Source: JBLHOS01 sp047623825 (GTDB taxonomy: Bacteria > Pseudomonadota > Alphaproteobacteria > Rhodobacterales > Rhodobacteraceae). Taken from it: a stretch of 53,511 nt of DNA. The stretch is taken from contig JBLHOS010000009.1 of assembly GCA_047623825.1 (NCBI GenBank), positions 1 to 53,511 of the forward strand, read 5' to 3'. How positions within the stretch are numbered: the stretch's first letter is position 1; each line of letters begins with the position of its first letter. A program made the position numbers and the translations under genes. Under the pieces are notes generated by a model. It was given only the letters and a program-made list of their open reading frames with translations, was not told the origin of the DNA and did no database searches. Shown here one piece after another: positions 8,083 to 16,534 of this stretch.

Positions 8083-8545
8083 CGCGACGGAGGCCAGAAG
8101 CGCCACGTTGCCGCCTACGGCCCTGGTGTCGATGCAGGTGTGCCTCTCGACAATCAAACGAGGGGTCGGACCGGTCTCGGTGATCGGCGGCAGGATCGGG
8201 CCGGGGCGGGAGGCAAGCGCCTGCGAGTAGGCGCGTGCGTTGGTCGGGTTGCCCCAATAGATCACTGCGTCGAAGGGCGGCAGATCAGCCAGCGATTCGG
8301 GCGCGCCTTCAATGCCTTCGCCCTGCGCTGCGCGAGTGTAGCGCGGGACGTAAGCAGGCCCACCAGTCTTTGGCCCGGTGCCCGACAGGCCATTCCCGCC
8401 AAAGGGTTGAGAGCCGACGATGGCCCCGATCTGGTTGCGATTGACGTAGAAGTTGCCGGCCTTGATCCGGCCCGTCACATCGGCGATGCGATCATCGATA
8501 CGGCTGTGGATACCAAAGGTCAGGCCGTAGCCGGTGGCGTTGACC
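8083..8545 (-). pseudogene. 3' fragment of putA (proline dehydrogenase / P5C dehydrogenase)
   Basis: The minus strand encodes NATGYGLTFGIHSRIDDR, IKAGNFYVNRNQIGAIVGSQ, PFGGNGLSGTGPKTGGPAYV and ERHTCIDTRAVGGNVALLA, the last about 150 residues of bifunctional PutA: the end of the aldehyde dehydrogenase domain and the C-terminal cap. Everything upstream, including the proline dehydrogenase domain, is gone, and the stop codon has been lost so the frame reads on into the 3' end of the previous gene. Intact PutA is over 1100 residues and oxidises proline to glutamate. The fragment is a relic of a recombination event next to an IS3 remnant. The 8546-8653 stretch upstream shows no recognisable continuation. 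Confidence 0.88.
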
Positions 8546-8653
8546 GGGCCGACCTCGGTGTCTTGCGGCCATGCATTGCACAGCGACAGCTCGGCTATCG
8601 TATGATCACGGGCATGCTGAATAACAGCGGCTGGCACGTGAATCATAAGCGCC

Positions 8654-8685
8654 CCTCTCGTGGTTTGCGGGCAAACCACGAGAGG
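8654..8685. repeat. perfect 15-bp inverted repeat at a rearrangement junction
   Basis: CCTCTCGTGGTTTGC at 8654-8668 is followed after two bases by its exact complement GCAAACCACGAGAGG at 8671-8685. It lies between the putA fragment and the IS3 orfB fragment, in sequence with no gene. No T run follows on either side. A second small hairpin, GGGGCT-GAA-AGCCCC, is at 8714-8728. It might be a transposon end, a recombination product or an old terminator. Confidence 0.7.
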
Positions 8686-8732
8686 CAGTGGTAGAGCGGA
8701 TTTGGCGATGGGAGGGGCTGAAAGCCCCATAA

Positions 8733-9106
8733 AAACAGCCAACGGAGGGTCGGTTATGGCTAAACGACAGGTCCTGCGTACTATTGCGGGCGGAGCGACC
8801 AAATCACGTTTGGTCCTACGACTTTGTCCGGGATCGCACCCGTGACAGGCGTGTCTTTCGTACGCTGAATATCATTGATATGCTGCCCGGCAGTGCATGG
8901 GAAAACGGCTAGTGTGAGAGTTTCAATTCCCGCTTCCGCTACGAGCTGCTTAACGGCGAGGTATTCTATGCGTTACGCGAAGCTCAGATCCTGATCGAGC
9001 GTTGGAGGCATCACGACAACACAGTCAGACCGCATGGCGCCCTGCGCTACCGTCCGCTCGCGCCCGAAAGCATGATGCCGATAGACCAGAGGCCAACGAT
9101 GCATTA
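8733..9106 (+). mobile_element. internally deleted IS3-family orfB transposase gene
   Basis: The frame reads KQPTEGRLWLNDRSC, then RAERPNHVWSYDFVRDRT and RVFRTLNIID, which is the DDE-domain start of IS3-family OrfB, then jumps to PGSAWENG, a TAG stop in place of the usual Tyr at 8911-8913, CESFNSRFRYELLNGEVF, NTVRPHGALRYRPLAPES and a final TAA at 9104-9106. The segment carrying the second catalytic Asp is deleted, so the protein is dead. It matches the same element type as the orfA scrap at 521-589 but lies on the other strand. Right-end sequence continues to about 9137. Confidence 0.88.
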
Positions 9107-9137
9107 AGGTTCAAACTGGACCACCCGATGGAAGCAC

Positions 9138-9179
9138 TCAAGCCGCGACAAGCGTCGCTTTGGTAAAATTAAACATCAT
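9138..9179 (-). pseudogene. truncated start of a secreted (probably solute-binding) protein gene
   Basis: On the minus strand a strong ribosome site GGGAGGA precedes ATGATG at 9174-9179 and the peptide MMFNFTKATLVAA, after which a stop occurs where sequence typical of the IS3 right end begins. This looks like the first codons of a signal peptide, such as those of transporter binding proteins, with the rest of the gene removed by the insertion. It lies downstream of two sugar ABC permease genes on the same strand, which supports, but does not prove, a lost binding protein. Confidence 0.5.
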
Positions 9180-9438
9180 ATTCCTCCCTTTGCAGGTACT
9201 TTGCCCTGCCAGACCTCGACTATAATTAGAAAATCTCGTATGTTAGCCACGAATTGGGCTTGTGGCGCATCTTATTGAAATTCGGCGAATTTCTGTGCCG
9301 ACGCCCAAATTACAATACATGGTTTTTGCTATTAGCAGGTCCGATCCGGACGCATTCCGGCAATCGCATTCCCAAAATTGCCAGTGTTCAGTGCCGGCGA
9401 GGCACCAAATCATGGCTGCGGATAGACGGGCAAAGTGA
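9180..9438. other. intergenic stretch upstream of the truncated gene
   Basis: No coding sequence is convincing here. On the minus strand it should have carried the promoter of the truncated gene: TATAGT and the half-operator CTAACATAC (around 9236-9246 on the plus strand, reading GTATGTTAG) resemble the sites found elsewhere in this sugar island. Nothing else stands out. Confidence 0.3.
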
Positions 9439-10356
9439 CTACTTTACGGCGCCCGAAGCCATCCCTTTGATAATGAACCGTTCCAGAACAATCCCGATGA
9501 CCACCAGCGGGAAAATAGCAGCTGTCGACAAGGCTGCCATCGACCACCAATTAATGCCCTGACTACCGGTTTGACTGGCAACCATGACCGGCAAGGTCAC
9601 GGCATTGGTAGAGGTCAGCAAAGCGGCAAAGAAGTATTCATTCCACGTCAAAACCAGGCATAGGATGAACGCCGCCACCATACCCGGCAAGGCGATTGGC
9701 AAGACGATGGTAAAGAACGCCCCCCAGATCGACAGACCGTCGACCAGTGCCGCCTCCTCTAATTCCACCGGGATAGAGCTGAATTGATCGCGCATGATCC
9801 AGATAACGATCGGCAGCACCGTTAATGTATAAAGCAAGATCAGACCGATGTGTGTGTCCAGCATCGCCAGTTCGCGGTAAAGCACCAGAAATGGCAGCGC
9901 CAAAACCACCGGCGGCAAGATCAGTTGGCTTAAAAAGAAGAACGAGATATCGGGGTTGCGCATGAACCCAAAGCGATAGCGAAACCGGCTAAGCCCATAA
10001 GCGGCCATGCTGCCGAGGACCACCGCCAAGGTGGAGGAGCCAAGCGCCGCAATGCCCGAATTTATGAACCGCTTGATGAATTCTTCTCGTACGGTTGATG
10101 TTGCGCTGATCGTTTCGGGCGACAGGCCCAAGGATCGCCAGCCACGCCATTGCGGCTGAAAATCCACCCACGGGATCATGTTGCCCTGCATCACGTCAGG
10201 CGCCAGTTTGAATGAGGTCGTGACCGTCCAGTAGATCGGGAACAAACAAATGATCGTCCAGAATATCAGGATACCGTAGATGACGACACGTTTGGTCAGC
10301 CATTTAGCCTTGTGAACAAGGTCACTGTCATGATCGTGAAAAATTTGCTCGGTCAT
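9439..10356 (-). CDS. carbohydrate ABC transporter permease, MalG/UgpE type
   Basis: This 305-residue inner-membrane protein has six predicted helices. The first (about 25-47, VVIYGILIFWTIICLFPIYW) is followed by a periplasmic loop and the typical core. The EAA loop that docks on the ATPase reads EEAALVDGLSIWGAFFTIVLPIALPG. It starts one base after the stop of the partner permease. The two form the channel for sugar import with the ATPase at 15461 and a Tat-exported binding protein at 13519, all within one probable regulon. Confidence 0.95.
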   Translation of the reverse strand: MTEQIFHDHDSDLVHKAKWLTKRVVIYGILIFWTIICLFPIYWTVTTSFKLAPDVMQGNMIPWVDFQPQWRGWRSLGLSPETISATSTVREEFIKRFINSGIAALGSSTLAVVLGSMAAYGLSRFRYRFGFMRNPDISFFFLSQLILPPVVLALPFLVLYRELAMLDTHIGLILLYTLTVLPIVIWIMRDQFSSIPVELEEAALVDGLSIWGAFFTIVLPIALPGMVAAFILCLVLTWNEYFFAALLTSTNAVTLPVMVASQTGSQGINWWSMAALSTAAIFPLVVIGIVLERFIIKGMASGAVK

Positions 10357-10357
10357 C

Positions 10358-11464
10358 TCAATACCTCGGGTTCATCCATCGATCGACGAGCTTCATGAAT
10401 ATCGTGATCGCGACGACAATCAGCACCAGATAAACCATCGCCAAAAGTGTACCGTAACCAACGTTTGAGCGGTCGCGATATTCGCGAAAGATAAAGCTGG
10501 TCACGCTGTCAGTTGCCCCGCCGGGGCCACCGGATGTGACGTTGATGATGATATCGGCCAGCTTAAGTTTGAAGATAATGCGGATCAGGATTGCGGTGAT
10601 CGAGATCGGCAGCATCAGCGGAAATGTGACCTCCCAAAAACCACGCCAGCCGGTTGCACCATCAACCTTGGAGGCTTCTTGGACCTCTTTTGGGATGCCC
10701 TGCAATCCGGCGAGGATCATGATCATCATGAACGGAATAAAGGTCCACGCATCCATCATCATGATCATGGTGCGCGCAATCTCTGGATTGCCGAAGAACG
10801 ACGGACGGTCCCAGCCCAATTCACGGGCCAGACGCGCCAATGGGCCAAAGCGCGCCTCCATCATCGACTTGCCGATCATCCAGCTGACCGCGACGGGGCT
10901 CAGCATCAGGGGCATCAAGAATGCGACCCGAAAGAATTTGCGCGCCCGGATTTCTGATGCAAGGATCAACGCCAGTCCAAAAGCGATGGTGTATTCAACC
11001 AAGATCGCCAAGGTATAATAAGTCATATTTTTCAGGGCGTTCCAGTAAAACGGATCGCCCCACATCTGCACAAAATTATCAAACCCGTTGAATTGCCGCC
11101 CAGTGGGGGAGCTGAGGTTCCAGTCCGACAGCGCAATGCCGACGGCGAATATCAACGGAAAGATCACCATGGCGCCAACGAAAAGGGCCGCAGGCAGGAT
11201 GAAAAGCGTGCGCTTACCCTGCTCCCCACGGGTCAGAACCTGACCGATGCACAGACAGACCGCCCAGAAAACAAAGGCATATAACCCGGCGCGCCAAGTT
11301 GCAAAAACAGGCTCTATCACTTCATAGGAGGCCAGGCCGATGATCAAAAACACCAGCCCCATGATTGCGGCTGATCCCCAGATCAACGCCTGCCCAAGCG
11401 CCTGACGGCGGGGCGTAATCGTGTCGGTCGTCACGACATGGAGGAGATCACCATCAATTGACAT
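10358..11464 (-). CDS. carbohydrate ABC transporter permease, MalF/UgpA type
   Basis: A 368-residue permease with two extra N-terminal helices (about 28-50 and 60-75) before the usual six, and the EAA loop VQEASKVDGATGWRGFWEVTFPLMLP. The start at 11464 lies inside a predicted GntR operator, and I see no good ribosome site before it; an in-frame stop just upstream rules out a longer form. Either translation starts on a leaderless or weakly led mRNA, or the true start is a little downstream (a GTG at 11434 is possible). It pairs with the MalG-type permease directly after it. Confidence 0.94.
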   Translation of the reverse strand: MSIDGDLLHVVTTDTITPRRQALGQALIWGSAAIMGLVFLIIGLASYEVIEPVFATWRAGLYAFVFWAVCLCIGQVLTRGEQGKRTLFILPAALFVGAMVIFPLIFAVGIALSDWNLSSPTGRQFNGFDNFVQMWGDPFYWNALKNMTYYTLAILVEYTIAFGLALILASEIRARKFFRVAFLMPLMLSPVAVSWMIGKSMMEARFGPLARLARELGWDRPSFFGNPEIARTMIMMMDAWTFIPFMMIMILAGLQGIPKEVQEASKVDGATGWRGFWEVTFPLMLPISITAILIRIIFKLKLADIIINVTSGGPGGATDSVTSFIFREYRDRSNVGYGTLLAMVYLVLIVVAITIFMKLVDRWMNPRY

Positions 11465-11476
11465 GCTAACATGTTA
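11459..11476 (-). promoter_or_regulatory. GntR-family operator, site A
   Basis: The minus strand reads TAACATGTTAGCATGTCA, with the perfect palindrome TAACATGTTA at 11467-11476. The same 18-base pattern recurs at 15378, 23146 and, with changes, 27647. This copy overlaps the start codon of the first permease gene, so binding should block transcription or initiation of the permease pair. Confidence 0.7.
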
Positions 11477-11580
11477 CCTATCCCATCTCTGAGGAAAAGA
11501 GCTAATTTCCCCGAAACGAACGTATCGACCAAAAAAGGATGCCAAGAGTAGCGCCAAAGGCGCCAGCCCCGAGACGAAAT

Positions 11581-12339
11581 TCAAAGAGCCGCGAAACGCG
11601 CCGTAAGATCGGCCATCACAGCTGAATACGGGCCAGGGCCATGACTGATCCGCGCCACACCGCAGGCCGCCAAATCCGCCACCGGCGCCATACCCGCCTT
11701 GAACATCACATTGATCGGCAGATCGACCGCTTGGCATATCTGTGCAATCAGATCCGGGTTCATCAGGCCGGGCACGAAAAAACCCGACGCGCCCGCCTCT
11801 TGGTAGGCCAGGCCTCGCTCTATCGCTGATGGCAACAGGGCGGCGTGTTGGCTGGCATCTTTTTGCTTAAGAAACAGATCCGTGCGGGCATTCACAAAGA
11901 ACGCCAGATCTTCGGCCTCAGCCACTGCGGCGGCGGCGGCAATCCGGTCACATTGCGCGGCGGTCGAGTGAAGCCCTGCCTCACCCACGATCTGATCCTC
12001 AAAATTCATGCCCGTGGCACCGGCTTGGATCAGCCGCAAAACATTGGCCGCCACCGCGTCAGGCTCAACGGCATACGCCCCCTCAAAGTCGATACTGACG
12101 GGGATTTCTACGGCGGCGGTCATGCGCGCAACCAGCTGCAATAACAGATCAAGCGGGATCTTTTGACCGTCGCCATAACCTTGGGCGGCGGCCACCGACC
12201 AGCTGCCCGAAGCCACGGCCAGCGCGCCGGCATCAGCCAAGGTTTTGGCGCTGCCCGCATCCCATATATTATATAAGATTAATGGGGATCCGGGCTGATG
12301 CATGTCAGCAAATGCCAAGGCTTTGTCACGCTGTGCCAT
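11581..12339 (-). CDS. isocitrate lyase / PEP mutase superfamily protein
   Basis: A 252-residue TIM-barrel protein. Family features are LYNIWDAGSAKTLADAGA at the N-terminus, the metal-binding stretch VSIDFEGAYA, GMNFEDQIVGEAG and FVNARTDLFL. Members include methylisocitrate lyase, phosphonomutase and oxaloacetate decarboxylase-like enzymes that make or break C-C or P-C bonds next to a carboxylate. The substrate cannot be told from sequence. It is coupled to ada: its ribosome site (GAGGAG) lies within the last codons of that gene. Ada plus this gene form a two-gene unit placed between the sugar-binding protein and its permeases, with no obvious functional link to the transporter. Confidence 0.85.
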   Translation of the reverse strand: MAQRDKALAFADMHQPGSPLILYNIWDAGSAKTLADAGALAVASGSWSVAAAQGYGDGQKIPLDLLLQLVARMTAAVEIPVSIDFEGAYAVEPDAVAANVLRLIQAGATGMNFEDQIVGEAGLHSTAAQCDRIAAAAAVAEAEDLAFFVNARTDLFLKQKDASQHAALLPSAIERGLAYQEAGASGFFVPGLMNPDLIAQICQAVDLPINVMFKAGMAPVADLAACGVARISHGPGPYSAVMADLTARFAAL

Positions 12340-12341
12340 AT

Positions 12342-13409
12342 CTATCGCTCCTCGTTTTTAAGTCGATATTCGGTTTCAAGATCGATCAATCGTCGCTTGC
12401 GCCACAACCCGCCGCCATATCCGGTCAATGATCCATCCGCCCCGATCACGCGGTGGCACGGGATCAAAATCGCAATCTGATTGGCACCGTTGGCGCGGGC
12501 CACGGCGCGCACGGCCGTAGGTCTGCCCAAACGCAGCGCAATCTGGCCATAAGTTTGCACGGTCCCGACAGGAATGTCATGCAACGCATCCCATACGGCA
12601 CGGGTAAACGCGCTCGCATGCATCGCCAGCGGCGTGCGAAATGTCGGGTCGGTCCCGTTAAGATACGCCGCCAATTCCCCCGTCACCTGATCTATTGGCG
12701 CAAACCGACCAAGACCAATGCCGCCCAGTGTAGCACCCTGCAGCGATTTTAATTCCTGCGGCAAGGCCCGACGATCTGCAAATTCCAGAAGATGCAGGCG
12801 ATCCTTGTCGCTGACCGCGATCATCGTGCCCAGATCCGTTGTGATACAATCGGCCCGCATCAATTCGTGTCCGGTGAACTGGCCGGGCGATTTACCCAAC
12901 AGGCGCGCAAAGGCGGCGCGAAACCCACTGGCAGAGGAAAAACCGGAGTCGAGTTGGGCATCAATCAGCCGCCCGCCATCGGATAGGGTCGAAAACCCTT
13001 CTTGCAAGCGCCGTTGCCGGGCTAGATCCAAAAATGTCAGGCCAAGCTGGCGTTTGAATGCACGCCGAACGGTCGACGGGTCCAGCCCCATTTGCGCGAC
13101 GTCCGTTTCAGACCAGCGCCGCGTCGGATCAGCCTCCAGTGCGGCCAAAAGCTGGGTCACGACTGGTTCACCCCCCGGCGTCGAAGAAATTGGATGGCAG
13201 CGTTTGCAGGGCCTGAAGCCCGCAGTTATGCATTCCGCAACACTCGGGTAGAACTGGCAATTCTCTGAGTTTGGATTTCGGGCCGGGCAAACCAGACGGC
13301 AAAAAATGCCGGTTGTGCGGACCACGACAAAGGCCCGCCCCTCATAGCTAGGATCGCGCGTAACAAGGGCTGTATAAAGCGTTTGGTGATCAGGTAAATC
13401 GAACATCAT
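12342..13409 (-). CDS. ada: bifunctional Ada: alkyl-DNA repair protein and transcription regulator
   Basis: A full-length 355-residue Ada. The N-terminal zinc domain has Cys37, Cys41, Cys68 and Cys71 with the same spacing as in E. coli (C-x3-C-x26-C-x2-C), the first of which should accept methyl groups from phosphotriesters. An AraC-type helix-turn-helix follows (about 85-180; RRWSETDVAQMGLDPSTVRRA). The C-terminal methyltransferase domain holds the active Cys318 in IPCHRVIG, which removes methyl groups from O6-methylguanine. Methylated Ada activates its own operon. No other alkylation repair gene is nearby; the following gene is a PEP-mutase-family enzyme. Confidence 0.97.
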   Translation of the reverse strand: MMFDLPDHQTLYTALVTRDPSYEGRAFVVVRTTGIFCRLVCPARNPNSENCQFYPSVAECITAGFRPCKRCHPISSTPGGEPVVTQLLAALEADPTRRWSETDVAQMGLDPSTVRRAFKRQLGLTFLDLARQRRLQEGFSTLSDGGRLIDAQLDSGFSSASGFRAAFARLLGKSPGQFTGHELMRADCITTDLGTMIAVSDKDRLHLLEFADRRALPQELKSLQGATLGGIGLGRFAPIDQVTGELAAYLNGTDPTFRTPLAMHASAFTRAVWDALHDIPVGTVQTYGQIALRLGRPTAVRAVARANGANQIAILIPCHRVIGADGSLTGYGGGLWRKRRLIDLETEYRLKNEER

Positions 13410-13466
13410 GCCGGTGGTATATACAAATGCGCGGGCCTAACGTCGCCAGGAATCGGGCATCACCAT

Positions 13467-13497
13467 AAAAAAAAGGCGCGCAAAGTGATGCGCGCCT
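13467..13497 (-). terminator. rho-independent terminator after the sugar-binding protein gene
   Basis: On the minus strand the hairpin AGGCGCGC-loop-GCGCGCCT (arms 13475-13481 and 13490-13496 as the core) is followed by eight T residues (13467-13474 as A on the plus strand). It lies just after the stop of the binding-protein gene at 13519 and before ada, so the two are separate transcripts. Confidence 0.9.
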
Positions 13498-13518
13498 CTT
13501 CCGTACAGGGTCTGTAGA

Positions 13519-15198
13519 TCAAAGACCCAGGGAGGCTCGGTAAACTGCGATTTGGCTTTCGCGTCCGATTTGGTCGGTGATGCCTTCCCAGGCCGCCGCA
13601 ATTGCGTCTGCGGTTTCCTGTGCAGAGCCATATTGACCAGCATAGCCTTTAGCCAATTCATCCTCAGCCACCGAATAGTATTGGAAAATGCCGGGGATAC
13701 GCGGTTCAATCGCCGCATTGGGGTGATTGTAGCTATCCGCGTTGGACCCAAGATAGTCCTCGACATAGTCGCGGTCATATCCTGCCTCTTCCCACTCTTC
13801 GAACTGGAAGTGTGAGTTGCGGTAAGGCTGGAAGCCCGATGGATAGGCCGAGGTCCAAAGCGACAGGTCTTTGCCACCCAGATGGGCTGCCGCAGACCAA
13901 GCCGCTTTTTTGCGAACGCTATCGCTGTCGACGCGGGCCATAACGTACACACCCCAGCCGATATAGGCCATATTCGGGGCCTCATTCGCACGGTTTTCCC
14001 AAGCGCCGGTTTGCGAGTTATAAACCTCATCTGAGCCCGGAAGCATCGAGAAGCCAACGACATCGCCCACAACAGATGTATCCGATGTCCGAGCGGACGA
14101 TCCAACATCACCCCACCAGGTCAAGCTGCTGCCTGTACCTGCCAGGAACTGCTGGAACGCGGTTGTGCCAGGATCGGCGTTGATCTGGTCGGCTGGATAG
14201 GCGCCGTCAGTTCCGATCAGCTCCATCACTTCGCTGATTGCGCGCACAAACGCCGGATTGTTGACCCTTGGTGCCATAGTGTCGGGATCAAACAGCCACG
14301 CCGGATCATCTGGATGCTTGGCATAGGCCGTCGCGCGATCCTCTAGGAAGTAGAAGCCAAATCCGCCCCACCCCTTAAGTGGATCGAGAAATCCGTGCGC
14401 ATCAAGACCGGTCAATGGATCGGTGCGACCAGCCAGGAATATGGAATGCGCGTTGACCTGCGCCCAAGTTGTGGGTGCTGCCCAATCGCCAGCTCCGCCA
14501 CTTGCGGCCCAAGCCTCAGCAAACTCTGCATTCTCATAATAGTCTTTGCGATAGGCGAACGTGTGGCAGTCACCGTCAATGGAGACGCGATAATTCTTGC
14601 CATCCCATGTGCCCACAGGCGCCTTGAGATAGTCAACATAGTCGTCCATGTCGATCAGTTCCGCGACCCAAGCTGGCATCTCAGACGCCATCCCACGACC
14701 CAGAACGTCCCCTTCAAACGGGGCCCCCATCTCAATAAGATCGTAATCAACGGTGCCGGTTGCAATCGACTGCTGCAAGCGGGCATTGTAGTCGGCCTGA
14801 GCCAGATCAATCCAGTTGATCTTGGCACCGGTATATTCTTCCCAAGGCTTCAGAAAGCCACGGAATAGGAAATTGTGCAGGTTCTGGTTGTTCAGACCCA
14901 TAAAGGTCAGCTCAACACCGGCAAACTCACCTGGCTGGACTGTATCGCGGGTCTGACCCAGTGTCAGCGCGCCAACTTGCTGCCAATCAGCATCCGTTGG
15001 TGAGCCCATCCCGACGCCGGGAATACGCAGTAATTCTGCGCGAAGGCTAGAATGCCCAGCCGACCAAGCAGGTCGAACAGATGCACCGGTAAAGACACCG
15101 GCTGATGCAGCCATCGCCCCCGTTGCCGCGGCCCCTTTTAACATTCTGCGGCGGCTCATCTGCGCGCGCATTATGTGATCATAGACACCAAGTTTCAT
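13519..15198 (-). CDS. Tat-exported extracellular sugar-binding protein (ABC transporter)
   Basis: A long (559-residue) family 1 solute-binding protein. The leader MSRRRMLKGAAATGAMAASA carries a twin-arginine motif, so it is probably exported folded. The ATG at 15198 follows GGGAGGA with normal spacing; an internal ATG at the MSRRRML stretch is possible. The body shows WEEYTGAKINWIDLAQADYNARLQQ and GTWDGKNYRVSIDGDCHTFAYRKDYYEN, typical of sugar-binding proteins of this size. It is separated from the two permeases by ada and its partner gene, but shares a predicted operator with the divergently transcribed ATPase, so they likely form one importer. Substrate is inferred, from the linked pathway, to be L-fucose or a similar deoxy-sugar. 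Confidence 0.92.
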   Translation of the reverse strand: MKLGVYDHIMRAQMSRRRMLKGAAATGAMAASAGVFTGASVRPAWSAGHSSLRAELLRIPGVGMGSPTDADWQQVGALTLGQTRDTVQPGEFAGVELTFMGLNNQNLHNFLFRGFLKPWEEYTGAKINWIDLAQADYNARLQQSIATGTVDYDLIEMGAPFEGDVLGRGMASEMPAWVAELIDMDDYVDYLKAPVGTWDGKNYRVSIDGDCHTFAYRKDYYENAEFAEAWAASGGAGDWAAPTTWAQVNAHSIFLAGRTDPLTGLDAHGFLDPLKGWGGFGFYFLEDRATAYAKHPDDPAWLFDPDTMAPRVNNPAFVRAISEVMELIGTDGAYPADQINADPGTTAFQQFLAGTGSSLTWWGDVGSSARTSDTSVVGDVVGFSMLPGSDEVYNSQTGAWENRANEAPNMAYIGWGVYVMARVDSDSVRKKAAWSAAAHLGGKDLSLWTSAYPSGFQPYRNSHFQFEEWEEAGYDRDYVEDYLGSNADSYNHPNAAIEPRIPGIFQYYSVAEDELAKGYAGQYGSAQETADAIAAAWEGITDQIGRESQIAVYRASLGL

Positions 15199-15377
15199 GT
15201 ATAATATCCTCCCTAATTAGGCTCGGTCCGCTTTCGCATGGTCGCGAAAATAACTTCAAAACGCCGGCCATTTAGGAATTTGGCCTTGTTTGCGCGTGTC
15301 TGTCTGTCGCTGCTCAGTCCGGCAGATCGATTTCCGTGTGGGAACTGTCTCAGTGTTCCTTTCAGCTGTCAAGCTTC

Positions 15378-15396
15378 TAACATGTTAGTATGTTAG
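15378..15396 (+). promoter_or_regulatory. GntR-family operator, site B
   Basis: TAACATGTTAGTATGTTAG, with the palindrome TAACATGTTA at 15378-15387, sits in the 262-bp gap between the divergent genes for the binding protein and the ATPase. A TTGACA for the minus-strand gene is adjacent (15367-15372 on the plus strand as TGTCAA). One site could control both operons. Confidence 0.75.
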
Positions 15397-15460
15397 GTGA
15401 TGGACAGAGCCGTTTTGCTAGGCTAACCAAAGGGACAATTGGATTGATGCTGGGGACCCC

Positions 15461-16522
15461 ATGGCCGAAGTGACAATACGTGAGTTGCGCAAGAACTATG
15501 GCGCGCTTGAAGTGCTGCACGGTTTGGATATCGACATTCAAGACGGTGAGTTTGTCGTGCTTGTCGGGCCTTCAGGGTGCGGAAAATCAACGCTTTTAAG
15601 AATGATTGCAGGTTTGGAGGAGGTGTCTTCAGGCACAATTCAAATCGGTGATCGGATGGTCAATAATCTACCCCCGTCCCAGCGCGACATCGCGATGGTA
15701 TTTCAAAATTATGCTCTTTATCCCCATAAAACCGTTGCCTCAAACATGGCCTTTTCGCTGCGAATGGCGCGGATGAACAAGGCAGAAATCAAACAACGTG
15801 TTGATCGCGCCGCTGATATTTTGGGCCTGACCCCCTATCTGGACCGCTACCCGCGTGCGCTGTCAGGTGGTCAGCGGCAGCGTGTCGCCATGGGGCGCGC
15901 CATTGTGCGAGACCCCAAGGTGTTTTTGTTTGACGAACCGCTATCGAACTTGGACGCAAAACTGCGGGTCCAGATGCGGACAGAGATCCGAGAACTGCAC
16001 CAGCGGCTTTCGACAACAACCGTGTATGTTACCCATGACCAGATCGAAGCCATGACAATGGCTGACAAAATTGTCGTCATGCAGGCAGGGTACATTGAGC
16101 AGATCGGCTCTCCGTTGGAGCTTTATGATGCGCCGGCGAACCGGTTTGTAGCCAGCTTTATCGGGTCACCATCAATGAACTTGTTGTCCGGTGTGGTGCA
16201 CCATGATGATGGGCTTTGGGTCGATGTCGGCGGCATTCGGTTGCCAGTGCCGGCAGACCCGAACCTGACACAGGGGCGCAAAGTAACGTTTGGCGTTCGG
16301 CCAGAGCATCTGGAATTGTCCGACACCGGCCTACCCGTCACTGTGTCAGTGATTGAGCCGACCGGGTCTGAGACCCACGTGATGACAAAGTTTCACGGCC
16401 AAGAGGTCGTCGCGGTATTCCGTGATCGCCACCAGTTCAAACCCGGTCAGCAGATTCACCTGAATCCGATGGCTGGGCGATGCTATATCTTTGATGAGGA
16501 CACAGGCATGCGGATTGCCTGA
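15461..16522 (+). CDS. sugar ABC transporter ATPase, MalK/UgpC type
   Basis: A 353-residue ATPase. Nucleotide-binding domain: Walker A GPSGCGKST (about residues 35-43), Q-loop MVFQNYALYPH, signature LSGGQRQRVAMGRA, Walker B VFLFDEPLSNLD and switch His in VYVTHD. The C-terminal third (from about 235) is the OB/TOBE regulatory domain seen in MalK and UgpC. It powers the permeases at 9439-11464. First gene of a plus-strand operon running to the fuconate dehydratase, with site B upstream. Confidence 0.97.
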   Translation: MAEVTIRELRKNYGALEVLHGLDIDIQDGEFVVLVGPSGCGKSTLLRMIAGLEEVSSGTIQIGDRMVNNLPPSQRDIAMVFQNYALYPHKTVASNMAFSLRMARMNKAEIKQRVDRAADILGLTPYLDRYPRALSGGQRQRVAMGRAIVRDPKVFLFDEPLSNLDAKLRVQMRTEIRELHQRLSTTTVYVTHDQIEAMTMADKIVVMQAGYIEQIGSPLELYDAPANRFVASFIGSPSMNLLSGVVHHDDGLWVDVGGIRLPVPADPNLTQGRKVTFGVRPEHLELSDTGLPVTVSVIEPTGSETHVMTKFHGQEVVAVFRDRHQFKPGQQIHLNPMAGRCYIFDEDTGMRIA

Positions 16523-16534
16523 TGCGGGACTAGT

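Noticed and set aside
7876..8802. 308-residue minus-strand frame as a functional gene
   Set aside because: Only the central part is putA-like; the start is IS and junction sequence and the end runs antisense into the binding-protein gene.
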